DNA from: Pseudonocardia alni
Lineage (GTDB): Bacteria; Actinomycetota; Actinomycetes; Mycobacteriales; Pseudonocardiaceae
Assembly (NCBI RefSeq): GCF_002813375.1
Contig: NZ_PHUJ01000003.1
Span: forward strand, 1,736,001 to 1,800,000
DNA: 64,000 nt
Reading direction: 5' to 3'
A program made the position numbers and the translations under genes. This document shows, piece after piece, positions 36,346 to 45,937 of this stretch. The number at the start of each line of letters is the position of its first letter. The first letter of the stretch is position 1. The notes under the pieces were generated by a model. It had not been told where the DNA came from. It worked only from the letters and a program-made list of their open reading frames with translations, and ran no database searches.

Positions 36346-36774
36346 CAACACAGACACTTATTCTTGATCATTTGTTGCGACCACTGCTGCGAACCACCCC
36401 GGACGCCGGGAGATCAGTGTGGGCCCGTCGTCTACAGCAGCGCGTCGGCCAGGCGTTGCTCGACCAGAGAACTCGCCCCTCACTCGCTCCGCCATCGCGA
36501 ACGAAGCCCGATCACGAATCTTCCGCAAGGTCGACGACCAGTTACTGATGACCGCGTTCGACATACACCTCCTGCCCTGAAGGCCCCACCCACTGCGCCA
36601 CTTGCCTTTTTTCTCCGGTTGCCTCCAGAAATGTGTGTTGTACAACGTCGTTCATGAGAAGCACCACCAGCCAGGAGACGTCCAGATGTGCGCCGTACGG
36701 GAGGTCGAGGCATCCCGGGTCGTTCGTGTCCCCGCATCGAGCAATCCTGACAAGAACACGCCGGCAAGAATACG
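36346..36774. other. Region without a recognisable gene
   Basis: About 430 bp between the transposase fragments and the end of the MHS transporter gene. It appears less G+C-rich than the surroundings. No frame shows family features and no clear terminator is seen for the leftward operon that ends at 36775. Probably remnant DNA. Confidence 0.45.
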
Positions 36775-38097
36775 CTATCGCGCCTCGGTGTTGGTTCGCT
36801 CCGGATCGGCGGCGCACCGGGTCTCCTCGAGTCGGTCCTGGTCGTAGGTTTCCGGGAGCAGCAGGGTGCAGGCCGCCGACAACACGATCATCGCGATCAT
36901 GTACCAACCGACGGCCGAATAGTGGCCGGTCCATTCCAGCAGCCACGCCGCGATGATCGGTGCGACAGCGCTGCTCGCAAGGGTCCCCAGGGTGTAGCCG
37001 AAGGAGATTCCCGAGTAGCGAACCCTCGTCTCGAAGCTCTCTGCGAAAAAAGCCGCGAGCGGTCCGAACGAAGCGGCGAAGCCACAGGTGATCGCGAGAT
37101 ACCCGATGAGGGCGAGCACGAAGGATCCCGCGTTGAGCAACCAGAACCACGGAAAGACCAGGACACCCATGGCGATGACGCCGCCGAGGAACACCGGTCG
37201 GCGCCCGAATCGGTCGGACATCCGTCCGAAGTAGGGCAGGGCGGCGAGAGCGAGGACCATGGACAGCAGTACCAGGACGAGCATGGCGTTGCGGCTGAAC
37301 CCGAGCTGCTGTGCCCCGTAGCTGAGACCGAACACCGTCGTGATGTAGAAGGTGACGCCGATGGCGAGGTAGGCACCCGCGGTGAGCACCACCTCCTTCG
37401 GGTACTGCCGCACGATGACGGCGATGGGCAGCTTGACAACCCCGCTCTGCTCCTTGCGCTCGGCGAAGTCCGGGCTCTCCGCCAGCCGCAGACGGACGAC
37501 CAGTCCGAAGATGACGAACAGGCCGCTGATCAAGAACGGTATCCGCCATCCCCATTCGATGAACGCGTCCTCAGCCATTCCACCGAGGAGCAGGAACACG
37601 CCGTTGCCCAGGATCAGGCCGGCGGGCACGCCCATCTGGACCCAGCTGCCGATGTAGCCGCGACGTCTCGGCGGCGCGTGCTCGACCGCCATCAGCACGG
37701 CGCCGCCGTACTCACCGCCGAGGGAGAGTCCCTGAATGAATCGCAAGGTCACCAGAATGATCGGCGCGGCCACTCCGATCGTGGCGTAGCTCGGCAGCAA
37801 TCCGATCAGGAACGTCGTGACACCCATGATGCTGAATGTGAGGACGAGCACGGATTTGCGACCGACCCGGTCTCCGAAATGCCCGAACAGAACGCCACCG
37901 ATCGGGCGAGCCACGAACGCGGCTGAGAACGTAGCAAAGGAGAGGAGCGTCCCGATCAGCGGATCGAACTGCGGGAAGAAAAGTTTGTTGAAGACGAGAC
38001 CGGCCGCGGTGCCGTAGATGAAGAAGTCGTACCACTCGAACGTGGTCCCGACAGCACTGGCCAGACCCGCCTTGCGGGTCCGGGAGGTCGTTGACAT
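36775..38097 (-). CDS. MHS-family MFS transporter (metabolite:H+ symporter)
   Basis: The 440-residue protein has twelve membrane segments. It begins GTTFEWYDFFIYGTAAGLVF, the signature of the metabolite:H+ symporter family (shikimate, citrate, alpha-ketoglutarate, proline/betaine carriers), and contains GHFGDRVGRKSVLVL between helices 2 and 3 and RFIQGLSLGGEYGGAVLMAVE in helix 4. ATG 38097 is preferred over GTG 38103 since GGAG is 7 bp before it. It is the last gene of the leftward locus and probably imports the organic acid degraded there. Confidence 0.92.
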   Translation of the reverse strand: MSTTSRTRKAGLASAVGTTFEWYDFFIYGTAAGLVFNKLFFPQFDPLIGTLLSFATFSAAFVARPIGGVLFGHFGDRVGRKSVLVLTFSIMGVTTFLIGLLPSYATIGVAAPIILVTLRFIQGLSLGGEYGGAVLMAVEHAPPRRRGYIGSWVQMGVPAGLILGNGVFLLLGGMAEDAFIEWGWRIPFLISGLFVIFGLVVRLRLAESPDFAERKEQSGVVKLPIAVIVRQYPKEVVLTAGAYLAIGVTFYITTVFGLSYGAQQLGFSRNAMLVLVLLSMVLALAALPYFGRMSDRFGRRPVFLGGVIAMGVLVFPWFWLLNAGSFVLALIGYLAITCGFAASFGPLAAFFAESFETRVRYSGISFGYTLGTLASSAVAPIIAAWLLEWTGHYSAVGWYMIAMIVLSAACTLLLPETYDQDRLEETRCAADPERTNTEAR

Positions 38098-38229
38098 GTC
38101 CACTCCTTCGTGAAGATGCGACGGAACGTGCGGGCCGGCCGAGGCCGTCCGGGACCACCCGGCGCACGACGGGCCAGGGGTGTCCTCTGTGGACTGTTCG
38201 GGTTCGGCTCCGCTCTGGGCCGGCCCAGC

Positions 38230-38865
38230 TCAGAGCAGGCGCAGCTCGTGCGCCCTCGCGATCGCTTCCACCCGGTTCCGGGCGTTGAGCTTCTGCATGG
38301 CGGTCTTCAGATAAGCCTTGACGGTGTTGCGGGCCAGCTCCAGCTGCTCGGCGATCTCGGGATTGTTGTGCCCCATCGCCGCGAATCGCAGCACCTCGTA
38401 CTCGCGCCGGGTGAGTCCCACCCGGCTCAGCAGTTCGGGGCCGGCCGAGCATCGCGTACCGGCCAGCCGCGGGTCGACGACCCGCACGCCCCTCATCACG
38501 CGGTGCACGGCGGTGGAGAAATCGCTTCCCGTGACGTCCTTCACGAGACACCCGTCTGCGCCGGCCCCGAGCAGCAGGTCGATCGCGCCGTGATCGGCGT
38601 AGCCGGTGAAGAGCATGATCCGGGTTCGCGGCTGGGTGCGCCGGAGCTGCCCCACCAGCTCCGGCGCCGGCATGTCCGGGAGCCGCAGGTCCACCAGGAC
38701 CAAGTCGCTCTCGATGCGACGCAGGGCATCGATCGCCTCACGAGCGGTGCTCGCACCGCCGGTGACTGTGATGTAAGGGTCCTCGGCGGCCAGCAGCTCC
38801 ACCCCGCCGCGTACGACCGGATGGTCGTCGATGACGAAGACCCGCACCGGACGGAGCTCACCCAT
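38230..38865 (-). CDS. NarL/LuxR-type response regulator
   Basis: The 211-residue protein has a receiver domain (acid pocket Asp13-Asp14, phosphoacceptor Asp59 in LVLVDLRLPD, Lys109 in CLVKD) and a LuxR-type HTH (LTRREYEVLRFAAMGHNNPEIAEQLELARNTVKAYLKTAMQKL). The start overlaps the kinase stop by 8 bp. It lies 132 bp upstream of the MHS transporter gene. The pair very likely controls this catabolic locus; a 24-bp inverted repeat in the divergent promoter at 45914-45937 is a candidate target. Confidence 0.93.
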   Translation of the reverse strand: MGELRPVRVFVIDDHPVVRGGVELLAAEDPYITVTGGASTAREAIDALRRIESDLVLVDLRLPDMPAPELVGQLRRTQPRTRIMLFTGYADHGAIDLLLGAGADGCLVKDVTGSDFSTAVHRVMRGVRVVDPRLAGTRCSAGPELLSRVGLTRREYEVLRFAAMGHNNPEIAEQLELARNTVKAYLKTAMQKLNARNRVEAIARAHELRLL

Positions 38866-40027
38866 TGCGGTTCCCCGCGCAGCACGGCACCCACGCCCGC
38901 ACCGTGCTGCCGCCGTCGTCGTTCGCGCTCATGACGACGCCGCCCCCGAGCCGCTGCATCCGCTGCGCCGCCAGCGAGAGGCCGAGATGACCAGGAGCCG
39001 GGTCGGCCCTGTCTTCGGACCACCCGCATCCGTCGTCGGCGACCGCGACACTCAGCGTGTCGCCGACGACGGAAACGGTGACCACCACCGCCGAGGCCTG
39101 CGCATGCTTCTCGACGTTGACGAGAGCCTCACGCACCACCCCGAGCAGCGCCTCGTTGCGGCCCGGCCCCAGGTCCGGAATCACCGCCAGCGGCACGTAC
39201 CGCGCCGGGGTCCCGGTCCGCTCCTCGAACGCCTCACAGTCCTCCTGGATACTCACGGCCAGATGTCGGTCCGGCGGCTGCTCGTTGAGCTCGGCGAGCG
39301 TGGAGCGCAACATCGACGTGACGTCCTGGACCTGGCGTTCGAGCTCCTCGACCCGTGCACGGACGCACTCGGCCCCGGTCACGGCACGCAGGCTCCGTAG
39401 CTCTGCGCCGATCCGGAAGAGCACCGGGCTCACCGAGTCGTGCAGCTCGGCGGCCTTGCGCCGCCGGTCGGCCTGGACTGCGACTCGGGTCTGGATCTGG
39501 GCACGGCGTGCGCTGACCAGTGTCGCCGACGCGGCACATGCCGCCTCCTCGACCAGCGACACGACCTGCTCCCCGAAGCTGACTGTGCCCCGCACGCCGA
39601 CGTAGACGGCACCGAGCACCTCGCCGTCGTAGATCATCGGTACCGCCAGCATCGCCCGCAGGTCCTCGCGGGCGACGAGCTCGTCGAACTCGTGCGTGAT
39701 CGCGCTCGACGCGAGGTAGTCCCGCACCCAGACCGGGCGCCGCTGCAGCAGGCTCTTGCCCCCGAGACCGTGTCCCTCAGGGACCAGGAGCCGATGCAGC
39801 GCGGTGCTCTGCGTCCCGAGCCAACTGCGGTGCACCATCGCGCCGTCGTACTCGACCCGTCCGACGAGCGACATGTCGAACCCACCGACCTCGCGGATTC
39901 TCCGGGCCACGGCGTTCATCGCCGCGGACTCGTCGAGCAGGACCAGGAGCTCGCTGTGTCGCAGCGCAAGCTGGTCCAGCACCGCGTCGCCGGGCACGAC
40001 TCGGTTCGGCTCGGTACTGCGACGCAT
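38858..40027 (-). CDS. GAF-domain sensor histidine kinase (HisKA_3 type)
   Basis: The 389-residue soluble kinase has a GAF sensor domain (about residues 35-175), a HisKA_3 dimerisation region with phosphoacceptor His196 (RRRKAAELHDSVSPVLF), and a HATPase domain with the N-box (EALVNVEKHAQ, Asn304) and G-box (DDGCGWS, GHLGLSLAAQR). There are no transmembrane helices, so the ligand is cytoplasmic. ATG 40027 follows GGAGAGCGCCC; the frame is open to 40120 over the end of the GH88-like gene. It overlaps its response regulator by 8 bp. Confidence 0.92.
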   Translation of the reverse strand: MRRSTEPNRVVPGDAVLDQLALRHSELLVLLDESAAMNAVARRIREVGGFDMSLVGRVEYDGAMVHRSWLGTQSTALHRLLVPEGHGLGGKSLLQRRPVWVRDYLASSAITHEFDELVAREDLRAMLAVPMIYDGEVLGAVYVGVRGTVSFGEQVVSLVEEAACAASATLVSARRAQIQTRVAVQADRRRKAAELHDSVSPVLFRIGAELRSLRAVTGAECVRARVEELERQVQDVTSMLRSTLAELNEQPPDRHLAVSIQEDCEAFEERTGTPARYVPLAVIPDLGPGRNEALLGVVREALVNVEKHAQASAVVVTVSVVGDTLSVAVADDGCGWSEDRADPAPGHLGLSLAAQRMQRLGGGVVMSANDDGGSTVRAWVPCCAGNRNG

Positions 40028-40094
40028 GGGCGCTCTCCTCGTCGAGGTCCTCGAAGCGTATCCGCCGGGGCATCGTTCCCCCGTTCGTCGAAGG

Positions 40095-41216
40095 TCAGGG
40101 GATGGAGGTGGCGACGTCACCCCGAAGCCGCAGCAACGACTCCAGCAGGAAGTGATCGCCCCAGATCAGCTCGTGCGCGGTCGCTTCTCCCCGTCGCTGG
40201 TCGAAGCATCCGGCCGTGAGGATCCCCGCAGGGCGGGTGTCGTCCTCCGTCACGGGGGTGAGGTGGTCCACGACGAGCCTCCGCACCGTGGCCGCGGCAT
40301 GGTCGCGGTAGTGCGGACGATCGGTCGACTGGTCGGCCAGCCTCAGAAGCGCTACAGCGGCGATGGCGCTGGCCGAGGTGTCCCGCGGGGCGTCGACGCC
40401 TGCCGCGAAGTCCCAGGGGGCGACCCGACAATCGGGCAGCCACTCGATCCATCGATCCGCGACGCGCAGAGCCGGGTCGAGGAACTCCGGGCCCGACCAG
40501 TGCGCAGCCTGCGCGAAGCCGAGCATGGCCCAGGCCTGGGCCCGGGCCCAGGTGCTGCCGTCGGACAGTCCTTTGTGCGTGTAACGGCACTTCAGCTCAC
40601 CCGTGCGCTCGTCGAAGGCCGCGGACTGGGCGACGGACCCGTCGTCCCGGACGCAGTACTCCACGTGCCGTGCCGCATGCCGGCGCGCGATCTCCGCCAG
40701 ACCGGTTTCGCCCGTCCTCTCGGCGGCCCAGCACAGCAACGCGACCGTGCCCGGAACGGCGTCGATGTTGGCCGCACCCGCGCCGACGTCGCCCGCCTCC
40801 TCCGCCTGGCTGCCCAGCGGAATCAACCCGGCGTCGCCGTTGAACGCGCTCGCCAGACCACGCGCCCCGGCCAGCGCCGACTCGGCAGCCGCACTGCTGC
40901 CGGTCAGCAGATGGGGCAGCAGCGCGCCGTAATGGAAGAGGAACCCGCGGAAGGCGGTGTCGGACTCGGCACGTCCGGTCAGCCCGATCGCGACCTGGTC
41001 GGCCGCCGCGGCGTAACGCTCTTCGCCGGTTGCCACCGCCGCCAACGCCAGAAGGCTGCCCCAGAAGCCGCCGGTCCAGAATCCATCGGGGGTCCGACGC
41101 CAGGTGCCGTCAGCGGGGTCCGCGTAGTGCGGGTAGCCCGGCTGATCCGACGCCAAGGTGGCGTCGGTCCGCTCGACGAGCAGTCGGACGGCCTCGTCGT
41201 GGTCGTAGGTCCTCAT
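40095..41216 (-). CDS. Glycoside hydrolase family 88-like protein, one catalytic Asp missing
   Basis: The 373-residue alpha/alpha-barrel protein has DGFWTGGFWGSLLALA, then NIDAVPGTVALLCWAAE (Asp152, aligned with the catalytic Asp149 of unsaturated glucuronyl hydrolase), STWARAQAWAMLGFAQAA and DTSASAIAAVALL. The usual HDxGFL motif with the other catalytic Asp reads AFRGFLF (88-94). So the general scaffold is kept but one active-site acid is lost. The ATG overlaps the zinc dehydrogenase stop (ATGA). It may act on a different uronide or be a hydratase with altered chemistry. Confidence 0.8.
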   Translation of the reverse strand: MRTYDHDEAVRLLVERTDATLASDQPGYPHYADPADGTWRRTPDGFWTGGFWGSLLALAAVATGEERYAAAADQVAIGLTGRAESDTAFRGFLFHYGALLPHLLTGSSAAAESALAGARGLASAFNGDAGLIPLGSQAEEAGDVGAGAANIDAVPGTVALLCWAAERTGETGLAEIARRHAARHVEYCVRDDGSVAQSAAFDERTGELKCRYTHKGLSDGSTWARAQAWAMLGFAQAAHWSGPEFLDPALRVADRWIEWLPDCRVAPWDFAAGVDAPRDTSASAIAAVALLRLADQSTDRPHYRDHAAATVRRLVVDHLTPVTEDDTRPAGILTAGCFDQRRGEATAHELIWGDHFLLESLLRLRGDVATSIP

Positions 41217-42328
41217 GACGAGCTCACCTGGCCGGGCAGCAGCACGGGCTTCAGGACGGTTCCGCCTCGCATGTCCGCCAGCGCGCGCCCGGCATCGGTG
41301 AGCGGGTACGTGGTGACGAGCTTCTCCAGGTCGAACCGCCTCGCCAGCTCGGGCAGGCTCAGGACATAGTCGAGATGGTTGCGCGGCGAGAATGCCCAGC
41401 TGCCGAGCACCCTCAGCTGCTTCTTGGTGATGTGGTGCGGATTGATCGGGGTCGTGCCGTGGTCGGTGTACTGGCCGACCACCAGGTACGTACCGCCGCG
41501 GCGGGTGAGGTCGATGCCCTCGGCGACCGCTGCCGGGACGCCCGTCGCCTCGATCACGAGGTCCGCACCACGCCCGTCGGGCGTCTCGGCCCGAATCTTC
41601 GCGGCGCGGTCGACGGAGTCGGACTCGGTGAAGATGTCGACGTACACGTCACCGATGCCGGCGGCGCGTGCGGCGTCCAGCCGTCCCGCAGGCCCTCCCA
41701 CGATGATCACCTTGACGGCGCCCGCGAGCGTCGCCAGCATGGCGCAGGCCAGCCCGACCGGCCCACTCCCCTGCACGATCACGACGTCACCGGGTCGGGG
41801 ACCTCCGATGCCCATGGCGTGCACGGCGGTCGGGCCCGCGCAGCCCAGGGCGATCACCTGCTCCGGGCCGACGTCCTCCGGGATCTTGACGATCGTCGAG
41901 CCCGGCTGCAGATAGATCTGCTCGGCCCAGCCGCCCGACAGGTGCGGCCAGACCCCGCTGCTCTGGTTGATGCCGTACACCTTGCGCGTCTCGCAGAGCG
42001 ACGGCTCGTCGCTCGTGCAGTGGAAGCACTCGTGGCACGGGATGTTCGACGCCCAGGACACCGCGTCGCCCGGCTGCAACGGGGCGCCGAGCGCATCGGT
42101 CGTCACCTCGTTCCCGAGCGCGCTGATCCGGCCCACCGCCTCGTGCCCGAGGATCATCGGCAGCGGAATCTCCATCCGGCCCTGCTGCAGGTGCATGTCG
42201 GTGCCGCAGACCCCGGCGTGGGTGACGTCGACCGTCACGGCGCCCGGCTGCGGTGCGCTCGCGGGACGGTGACCCACCTGCAGGTCCTCGCCGAATGCGG
42301 TCAGCTCGACGGCGACGCGATCGCCCAT
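41213..42328 (-). CDS. Zinc-dependent alcohol dehydrogenase
   Basis: The 371-residue MDR dehydrogenase has catalytic zinc ligands Cys41 (GVCGTDMHL) and His62-Glu63 (GHEAVG), a structural zinc cluster Cys98, 101, 104 and 112 (CHECFHC...LC), and the NAD site IVQGSGPVGLACAML. It should oxidise a secondary or primary alcohol, perhaps a polyol. ATG 42328 has AAGGAGG before it; an alternative ATG at 42343 overlaps the previous stop. The gene is coupled to the GH88-like gene. Confidence 0.92.
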   Translation of the reverse strand: MGDRVAVELTAFGEDLQVGHRPASAPQPGAVTVDVTHAGVCGTDMHLQQGRMEIPLPMILGHEAVGRISALGNEVTTDALGAPLQPGDAVSWASNIPCHECFHCTSDEPSLCETRKVYGINQSSGVWPHLSGGWAEQIYLQPGSTIVKIPEDVGPEQVIALGCAGPTAVHAMGIGGPRPGDVVIVQGSGPVGLACAMLATLAGAVKVIIVGGPAGRLDAARAAGIGDVYVDIFTESDSVDRAAKIRAETPDGRGADLVIEATGVPAAVAEGIDLTRRGGTYLVVGQYTDHGTTPINPHHITKKQLRVLGSWAFSPRNHLDYVLSLPELARRFDLEKLVTTYPLTDAGRALADMRGGTVLKPVLLPGQVSSS

Positions 42329-42339
42329 GGTGTCCTCCT

Positions 42340-43533
42340 TCATCGCACCGCTCCGCTCTCGCGGAGGGCACGGAGCTCGTCGTCGTCGAAGCCCGCCTCG
42401 CGCAACACCGCCTCGGTGTCCGCGCCCACCCCGGACACCCCGCGGGCGACGCTCGCGGGAGTACGCGACAGTCGGACGGGGTTGCCGAGGATCCTGGTCG
42501 TGCGCCGGCCTTCGACGTCGACGGTGGTGACGGTGCCGTTCTCCAGTACCTGCGGATCCTCCAGCGTCTCGCGCAACGTGAGCAGCGGGGCCGACAGCAG
42601 ATCGACGGCGTCGAACCGCTCGGTGGCATCTCGCGTGGTCAGTGCGGCGACCGCGTCGCGCAGCAACTCGTTGGCGGCGGCGGCGTTGCGGGCCTGCAGG
42701 TCGGCGGTGGCGAACTCCGGCCTGCGGCTGAGGTCCTCGACCTCCAGCGCCTTGCACAGCATGCCGAGAGCGTTGTCGCGGAACAGGCCCAGGACCGTGA
42801 CCATGCCGTCCGCGGTGGGGAAGACCCCGTGGTACCAGTCGGTGACCCAGTTGGTCTCGTGGTCGTACATCAGCAGCGAAGCGCTCTCCAGCGTCTGCAG
42901 AGCGAGTGCCGTGTCGAGCAGGTTGACGCTCACCTTCTGCCCCCTGCCGGAGCGCTCGCGCTCGAAGAGCGCGACCAGGATCCCCTGCGCCAGCAACATC
43001 CCGGACGCGTAGTCCACCGCGGGGACCGGATTGAGGTGCGCGGACAGCGTCCGGTCCCCGACGGTCCGGGCCATCCCGCTCAGCGACTGGGCGAGCATGT
43101 CCTGCCCGGCCTTGTGCGCGTAGGGGCCGCTCTCGCCGAAGCCGGACGCCGAGGCGTACACCAGCCGCGGGTAGCGCTCGGCGAGCAGCTCGTACGCCAG
43201 ACCCAGGCGTTCCACGGCCGCCGGCCGGTAGCTGTGCACGAGAACGTCGGCCCTGGCCAGTAGCCGGTGCAGCGCGCTCATGCCCTCCCGGGTCTTCAGA
43301 TTGAGGGCGATGCTGCGCTTGTTGCGGTTGACACCGGCGTAGTACGACGACGGCTCCCCTGCCTCGATCGCCGGGCGGTCCAGCGAGCGCAGCATGTCGC
43401 CCCGGACACCGCGCTCGACCTTGATCACGTCGGCGCCGTGGTCGCCGAGCACCTGCGCGGCGACGGGGCCCTGCACCACTTCGCCGAGGTCGAGCACGGT
43501 CATCCCGCTCAGCGGCTGTGACACGCCGATCAC
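42340..43533 (-). CDS. CaiB/BaiF-family CoA-transferase
   Basis: The 397-residue protein has LSGMTVLDLGEVVQGPVAAQ, HGADVIKVERGVRGDM, NRNKRSIALNLKT and the catalytic Asp145 in KAGQDMLAQSLSG, so it should be an active class III CoA-transferase. GTG 43533 overlaps the acyl-CoA dehydrogenase stop (GTGA). In this operon it probably activates the acid, using CoA from an operon intermediate, before dehydrogenation. It is one of two transferases in this locus, besides the racemase; the CaiB at 47524 lacks the Asp. Confidence 0.92.
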   Translation of the reverse strand: MIGVSQPLSGMTVLDLGEVVQGPVAAQVLGDHGADVIKVERGVRGDMLRSLDRPAIEAGEPSSYYAGVNRNKRSIALNLKTREGMSALHRLLARADVLVHSYRPAAVERLGLAYELLAERYPRLVYASASGFGESGPYAHKAGQDMLAQSLSGMARTVGDRTLSAHLNPVPAVDYASGMLLAQGILVALFERERSGRGQKVSVNLLDTALALQTLESASLLMYDHETNWVTDWYHGVFPTADGMVTVLGLFRDNALGMLCKALEVEDLSRRPEFATADLQARNAAAANELLRDAVAALTTRDATERFDAVDLLSAPLLTLRETLEDPQVLENGTVTTVDVEGRRTTRILGNPVRLSRTPASVARGVSGVGADTEAVLREAGFDDDELRALRESGAVR

Positions 43534-44654
43534 CGACCCTCGTAGACGGACTTCGCCACGAGCAGCCGCTGGATCTGGTTGGTGCCCTCGTAGATCTGGG
43601 TGATCTTGGCATCGCGCATCATGCGTTCCACCGGGTAGTCGCGGACGTAGCCGTACCCGCCGTGGAGCTGCACCGCGTCCGTGGTGACGGACATGGCGTT
43701 GTCGCTGCAGAGCAGCTTCGCCATCGAGATCCTGCCGCGAGCCCGCGGGTTCCCGTCCATGATCAGACGAACGGCGTCGTACAGCAGTGCGCGGGCGGAC
43801 TCGATCTTGACCGCCATATCGGCGACCATCCCGCGCAGCATCTGGAAGCGTGATAGCGGCTGACCGAACTGGTGCCGCTCGCAGGTGTAGGCCACCGCCG
43901 CGTCGAAGGCGCCCTGCGCCACGCCGAGGGCCTGCGCGGCGATGAGCGCGCGGCTGGTGTTGAGCTCACCGTTGATGTAGCGGTAGCCCTGCACCGGGTC
44001 GGCCACGACGCGGCTCGCCGGCAACCGCACACCGTCGAAGTTGACGTCGGCGGTCGGGCTGCCCCGCATGCCCATCTTCTTCTCGTGCGGGCCGAAGGAC
44101 ACGCCCGGGTCGTCCCGGTGGACCATGAACACGCCGAAGTCCTGCGTTCCCCCGGACCGGGCGAGTACGGCGTACCAGTCGGCCCACGGCGCGTTGCTGA
44201 TGAAGCGCTTCTGGCCGGTGAGCATCCAGTCCGTGCCGTCGGGACGCGCTGTGGTGGCGATCGCGGAGAGATCGGAGCCGACGGTCGGCTCGGTCATGCA
44301 CCAGGCGGCCCCCGCATCACCGGCCGCGACGCGCGGCACGATCTCGGCCTTGAGCTCGTCCGAGCCGTGGCTGACCACTGTCGAGGTACCGGCCCAGTTG
44401 ACCAGCAGCACGAGCGCGGTGCTCCCGCAGGCGGCGGCAACCTCTTCGACGGCGATGACCTGCGACAACAGGTCTCCGTCGCCGCCACCGAGCGCCCCGG
44501 CGTAGGGCAGGCCCGCGACCTCGGCCTCGCGCAGCGCCGCCCAGCCCTCCTCGGGGAAGCGCTCCTTGTCGTCGACATCGCCGGCATGCGGGGCGATGCG
44601 ATCGGCGGCGAGCCTCCGGACCATGTCCCGGAAGTCGTCGTACTGGGTGTCCAT
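43530..44654 (-). CDS. Acyl-CoA dehydrogenase
   Basis: The 374-residue flavoenzyme is complete: an N-terminal helical domain, AAWCMTEPTVGSDLSAI (FAD site), LTGQKRFISNAPWADWYAVL, QLHGGYGYVRDYPVERMMRD and the catalytic Glu in QIYEGTNQIQ. It oxidises an acyl-CoA to the enoyl-CoA. ATG 44654 has GAAGGGAAG before it. It lies 32 bp after the methylacyl-CoA racemase gene, so a branched acyl-CoA is a natural substrate. Confidence 0.94.
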   Translation of the reverse strand: MDTQYDDFRDMVRRLAADRIAPHAGDVDDKERFPEEGWAALREAEVAGLPYAGALGGGDGDLLSQVIAVEEVAAACGSTALVLLVNWAGTSTVVSHGSDELKAEIVPRVAAGDAGAAWCMTEPTVGSDLSAIATTARPDGTDWMLTGQKRFISNAPWADWYAVLARSGGTQDFGVFMVHRDDPGVSFGPHEKKMGMRGSPTADVNFDGVRLPASRVVADPVQGYRYINGELNTSRALIAAQALGVAQGAFDAAVAYTCERHQFGQPLSRFQMLRGMVADMAVKIESARALLYDAVRLIMDGNPRARGRISMAKLLCSDNAMSVTTDAVQLHGGYGYVRDYPVERMMRDAKITQIYEGTNQIQRLLVAKSVYEGR

Positions 44655-44686
44655 GTCGTCTTCCCTTCGACGATCGTGCAGGTGGT

Positions 44687-45844
44687 TCACAGCGGTGGCC
44701 AGCTGAGGCCGGTGACGGCGGGACCCCCGCCGCCCGCCGTGACACGGCGGGCGGCGTCCGCGGAGACGCCCAGCCGGGTCAGCACCGCCTCCGTGGCGTC
44801 TGCGGTGTCGGTGTGCCCGGCCCGGGCCGCGGTGCGGGAGAACACCGGGACGGGCGGGACGGAGCCGGGGTCGAATCCGTCGTAGCGCTCCTTGATCTGC
44901 CCGAAGCCGGCGAGTTCGTGGGGCTCGAGGACCGGCGTGACGCAGGCGTCGACGCCGGCGAAGCGCTCCGCCCAGGCGTCGCGGTCGCGGGTGGCGAACG
45001 CCGCGGTCAGGCGCTCGCCGATCTCGGTCCAGTTCTCGGGGTCGAGGTGGTCCGGGACCTCACCGAGTTCCAGCGCAGCCCAGAGGTTGGCGAAGAACGC
45101 GTTCTCCAGCGCGCCGACCGCGACGTGGCGACCGTCCGCACAGGGATAGCACCGGTACGCCGGCATGCTGCCGGTGAGGACGCCCTCCCCCCGGGCTGGT
45201 AGGGACCGGTGGCCCCAGTCGGCGAAGTTCATGCCCATCATGGACAGGACGCCGTCGACCATCGCCGCGTCGAGGTACTGGCCGGCCCCGGAACGCTCCC
45301 GCTCGTAGAGCGCGGACACGATGCCGAACGCCGCCAGCAGGCCGCCACCGGCGAAGTCGGCCAGCAGGTTGAGCGGCGGCACCGGTGGCCCGTCGGCGGG
45401 CCCGAACGTCCCCAGGGCGCCGCCGACGGCGGCATAGTTGATGTCGTGTCCGGCGGCCTGCGCGAGCGGACCGGTTTGCCCGTATCCGGTGACACTGCAG
45501 TAGACCAGCCGCGGGTTGATCCGGCGCAGCTCCTCGTAACCCGCCCCGATCCGGTCGGCCACGCCGGGCCGAAAGCCCTCCATCAGCACGTCGGAGACCT
45601 CGACCAGCCGGTGCAGGGCCGCACGGCCGTCCGCTGTCTTGAGATCGAGGGTCACGAACTGCTTCCCGCGCGCCAGGGCGGGGACGGGGAGCCCGGACCT
45701 GCCGCCACCGACGGAGATGACCTCGGCCCCCAGGTCGGCCAGCAGCATGCTTCCGTAAGGGCCCGGAGCCAGGCGGGTCATGTCGAGCACGCGGATGCCG
45801 GTCAGCGGACCGGAACTTTCCGATGTGGACGTCAGGGATGGCAC
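44687..45844 (-). CDS. Alpha-methylacyl-CoA racemase-like protein
   Basis: The 385-residue CaiB-fold protein is of the racemase type, not a transferase: the catalytic residues of the mycobacterial racemase are conserved, His133 (AGHDINY), Asp163 (LLADFAGGG) and Glu247 (VGALENAF). It interconverts (R)- and (S)-2-methylacyl-CoA so that only the isomer accepted by the acyl-CoA dehydrogenase is used. GTG 45844 is preceded by GAGGAGGAGCG. It is the first gene of the leftward operon and faces the aldehyde dehydrogenase gene. Confidence 0.88.
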   Translation of the reverse strand: MPSLTSTSESSGPLTGIRVLDMTRLAPGPYGSMLLADLGAEVISVGGGRSGLPVPALARGKQFVTLDLKTADGRAALHRLVEVSDVLMEGFRPGVADRIGAGYEELRRINPRLVYCSVTGYGQTGPLAQAAGHDINYAAVGGALGTFGPADGPPVPPLNLLADFAGGGLLAAFGIVSALYERERSGAGQYLDAAMVDGVLSMMGMNFADWGHRSLPARGEGVLTGSMPAYRCYPCADGRHVAVGALENAFFANLWAALELGEVPDHLDPENWTEIGERLTAAFATRDRDAWAERFAGVDACVTPVLEPHELAGFGQIKERYDGFDPGSVPPVPVFSRTAARAGHTDTADATEAVLTRLGVSADAARRVTAGGGGPAVTGLSWPPL

Positions 45845-45913
45845 AGCAGGACGCTCCTCCTCGTTGTGGTCGCCTCGCGTTGCTTCGAGATCCTGTGCCG
45901 CCCTCATCCGCCT

Positions 45914-45937
45914 CGGTACCTCCACCAGGAGGTGCCG
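45914..45937. promoter_or_regulatory. Inverted repeat in the divergent promoter region
   Basis: CGGTACCTCC (45914-45923) and GGAGGTGCCG (45928-45937) are inverted repeats (9 of 10 positions) separated by ACCA. The site lies between the racemase and aldehyde dehydrogenase genes, 70 bp from each start, and is the only strong palindrome there. It is a candidate binding site for the response regulator of the locus. Confidence 0.5.
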
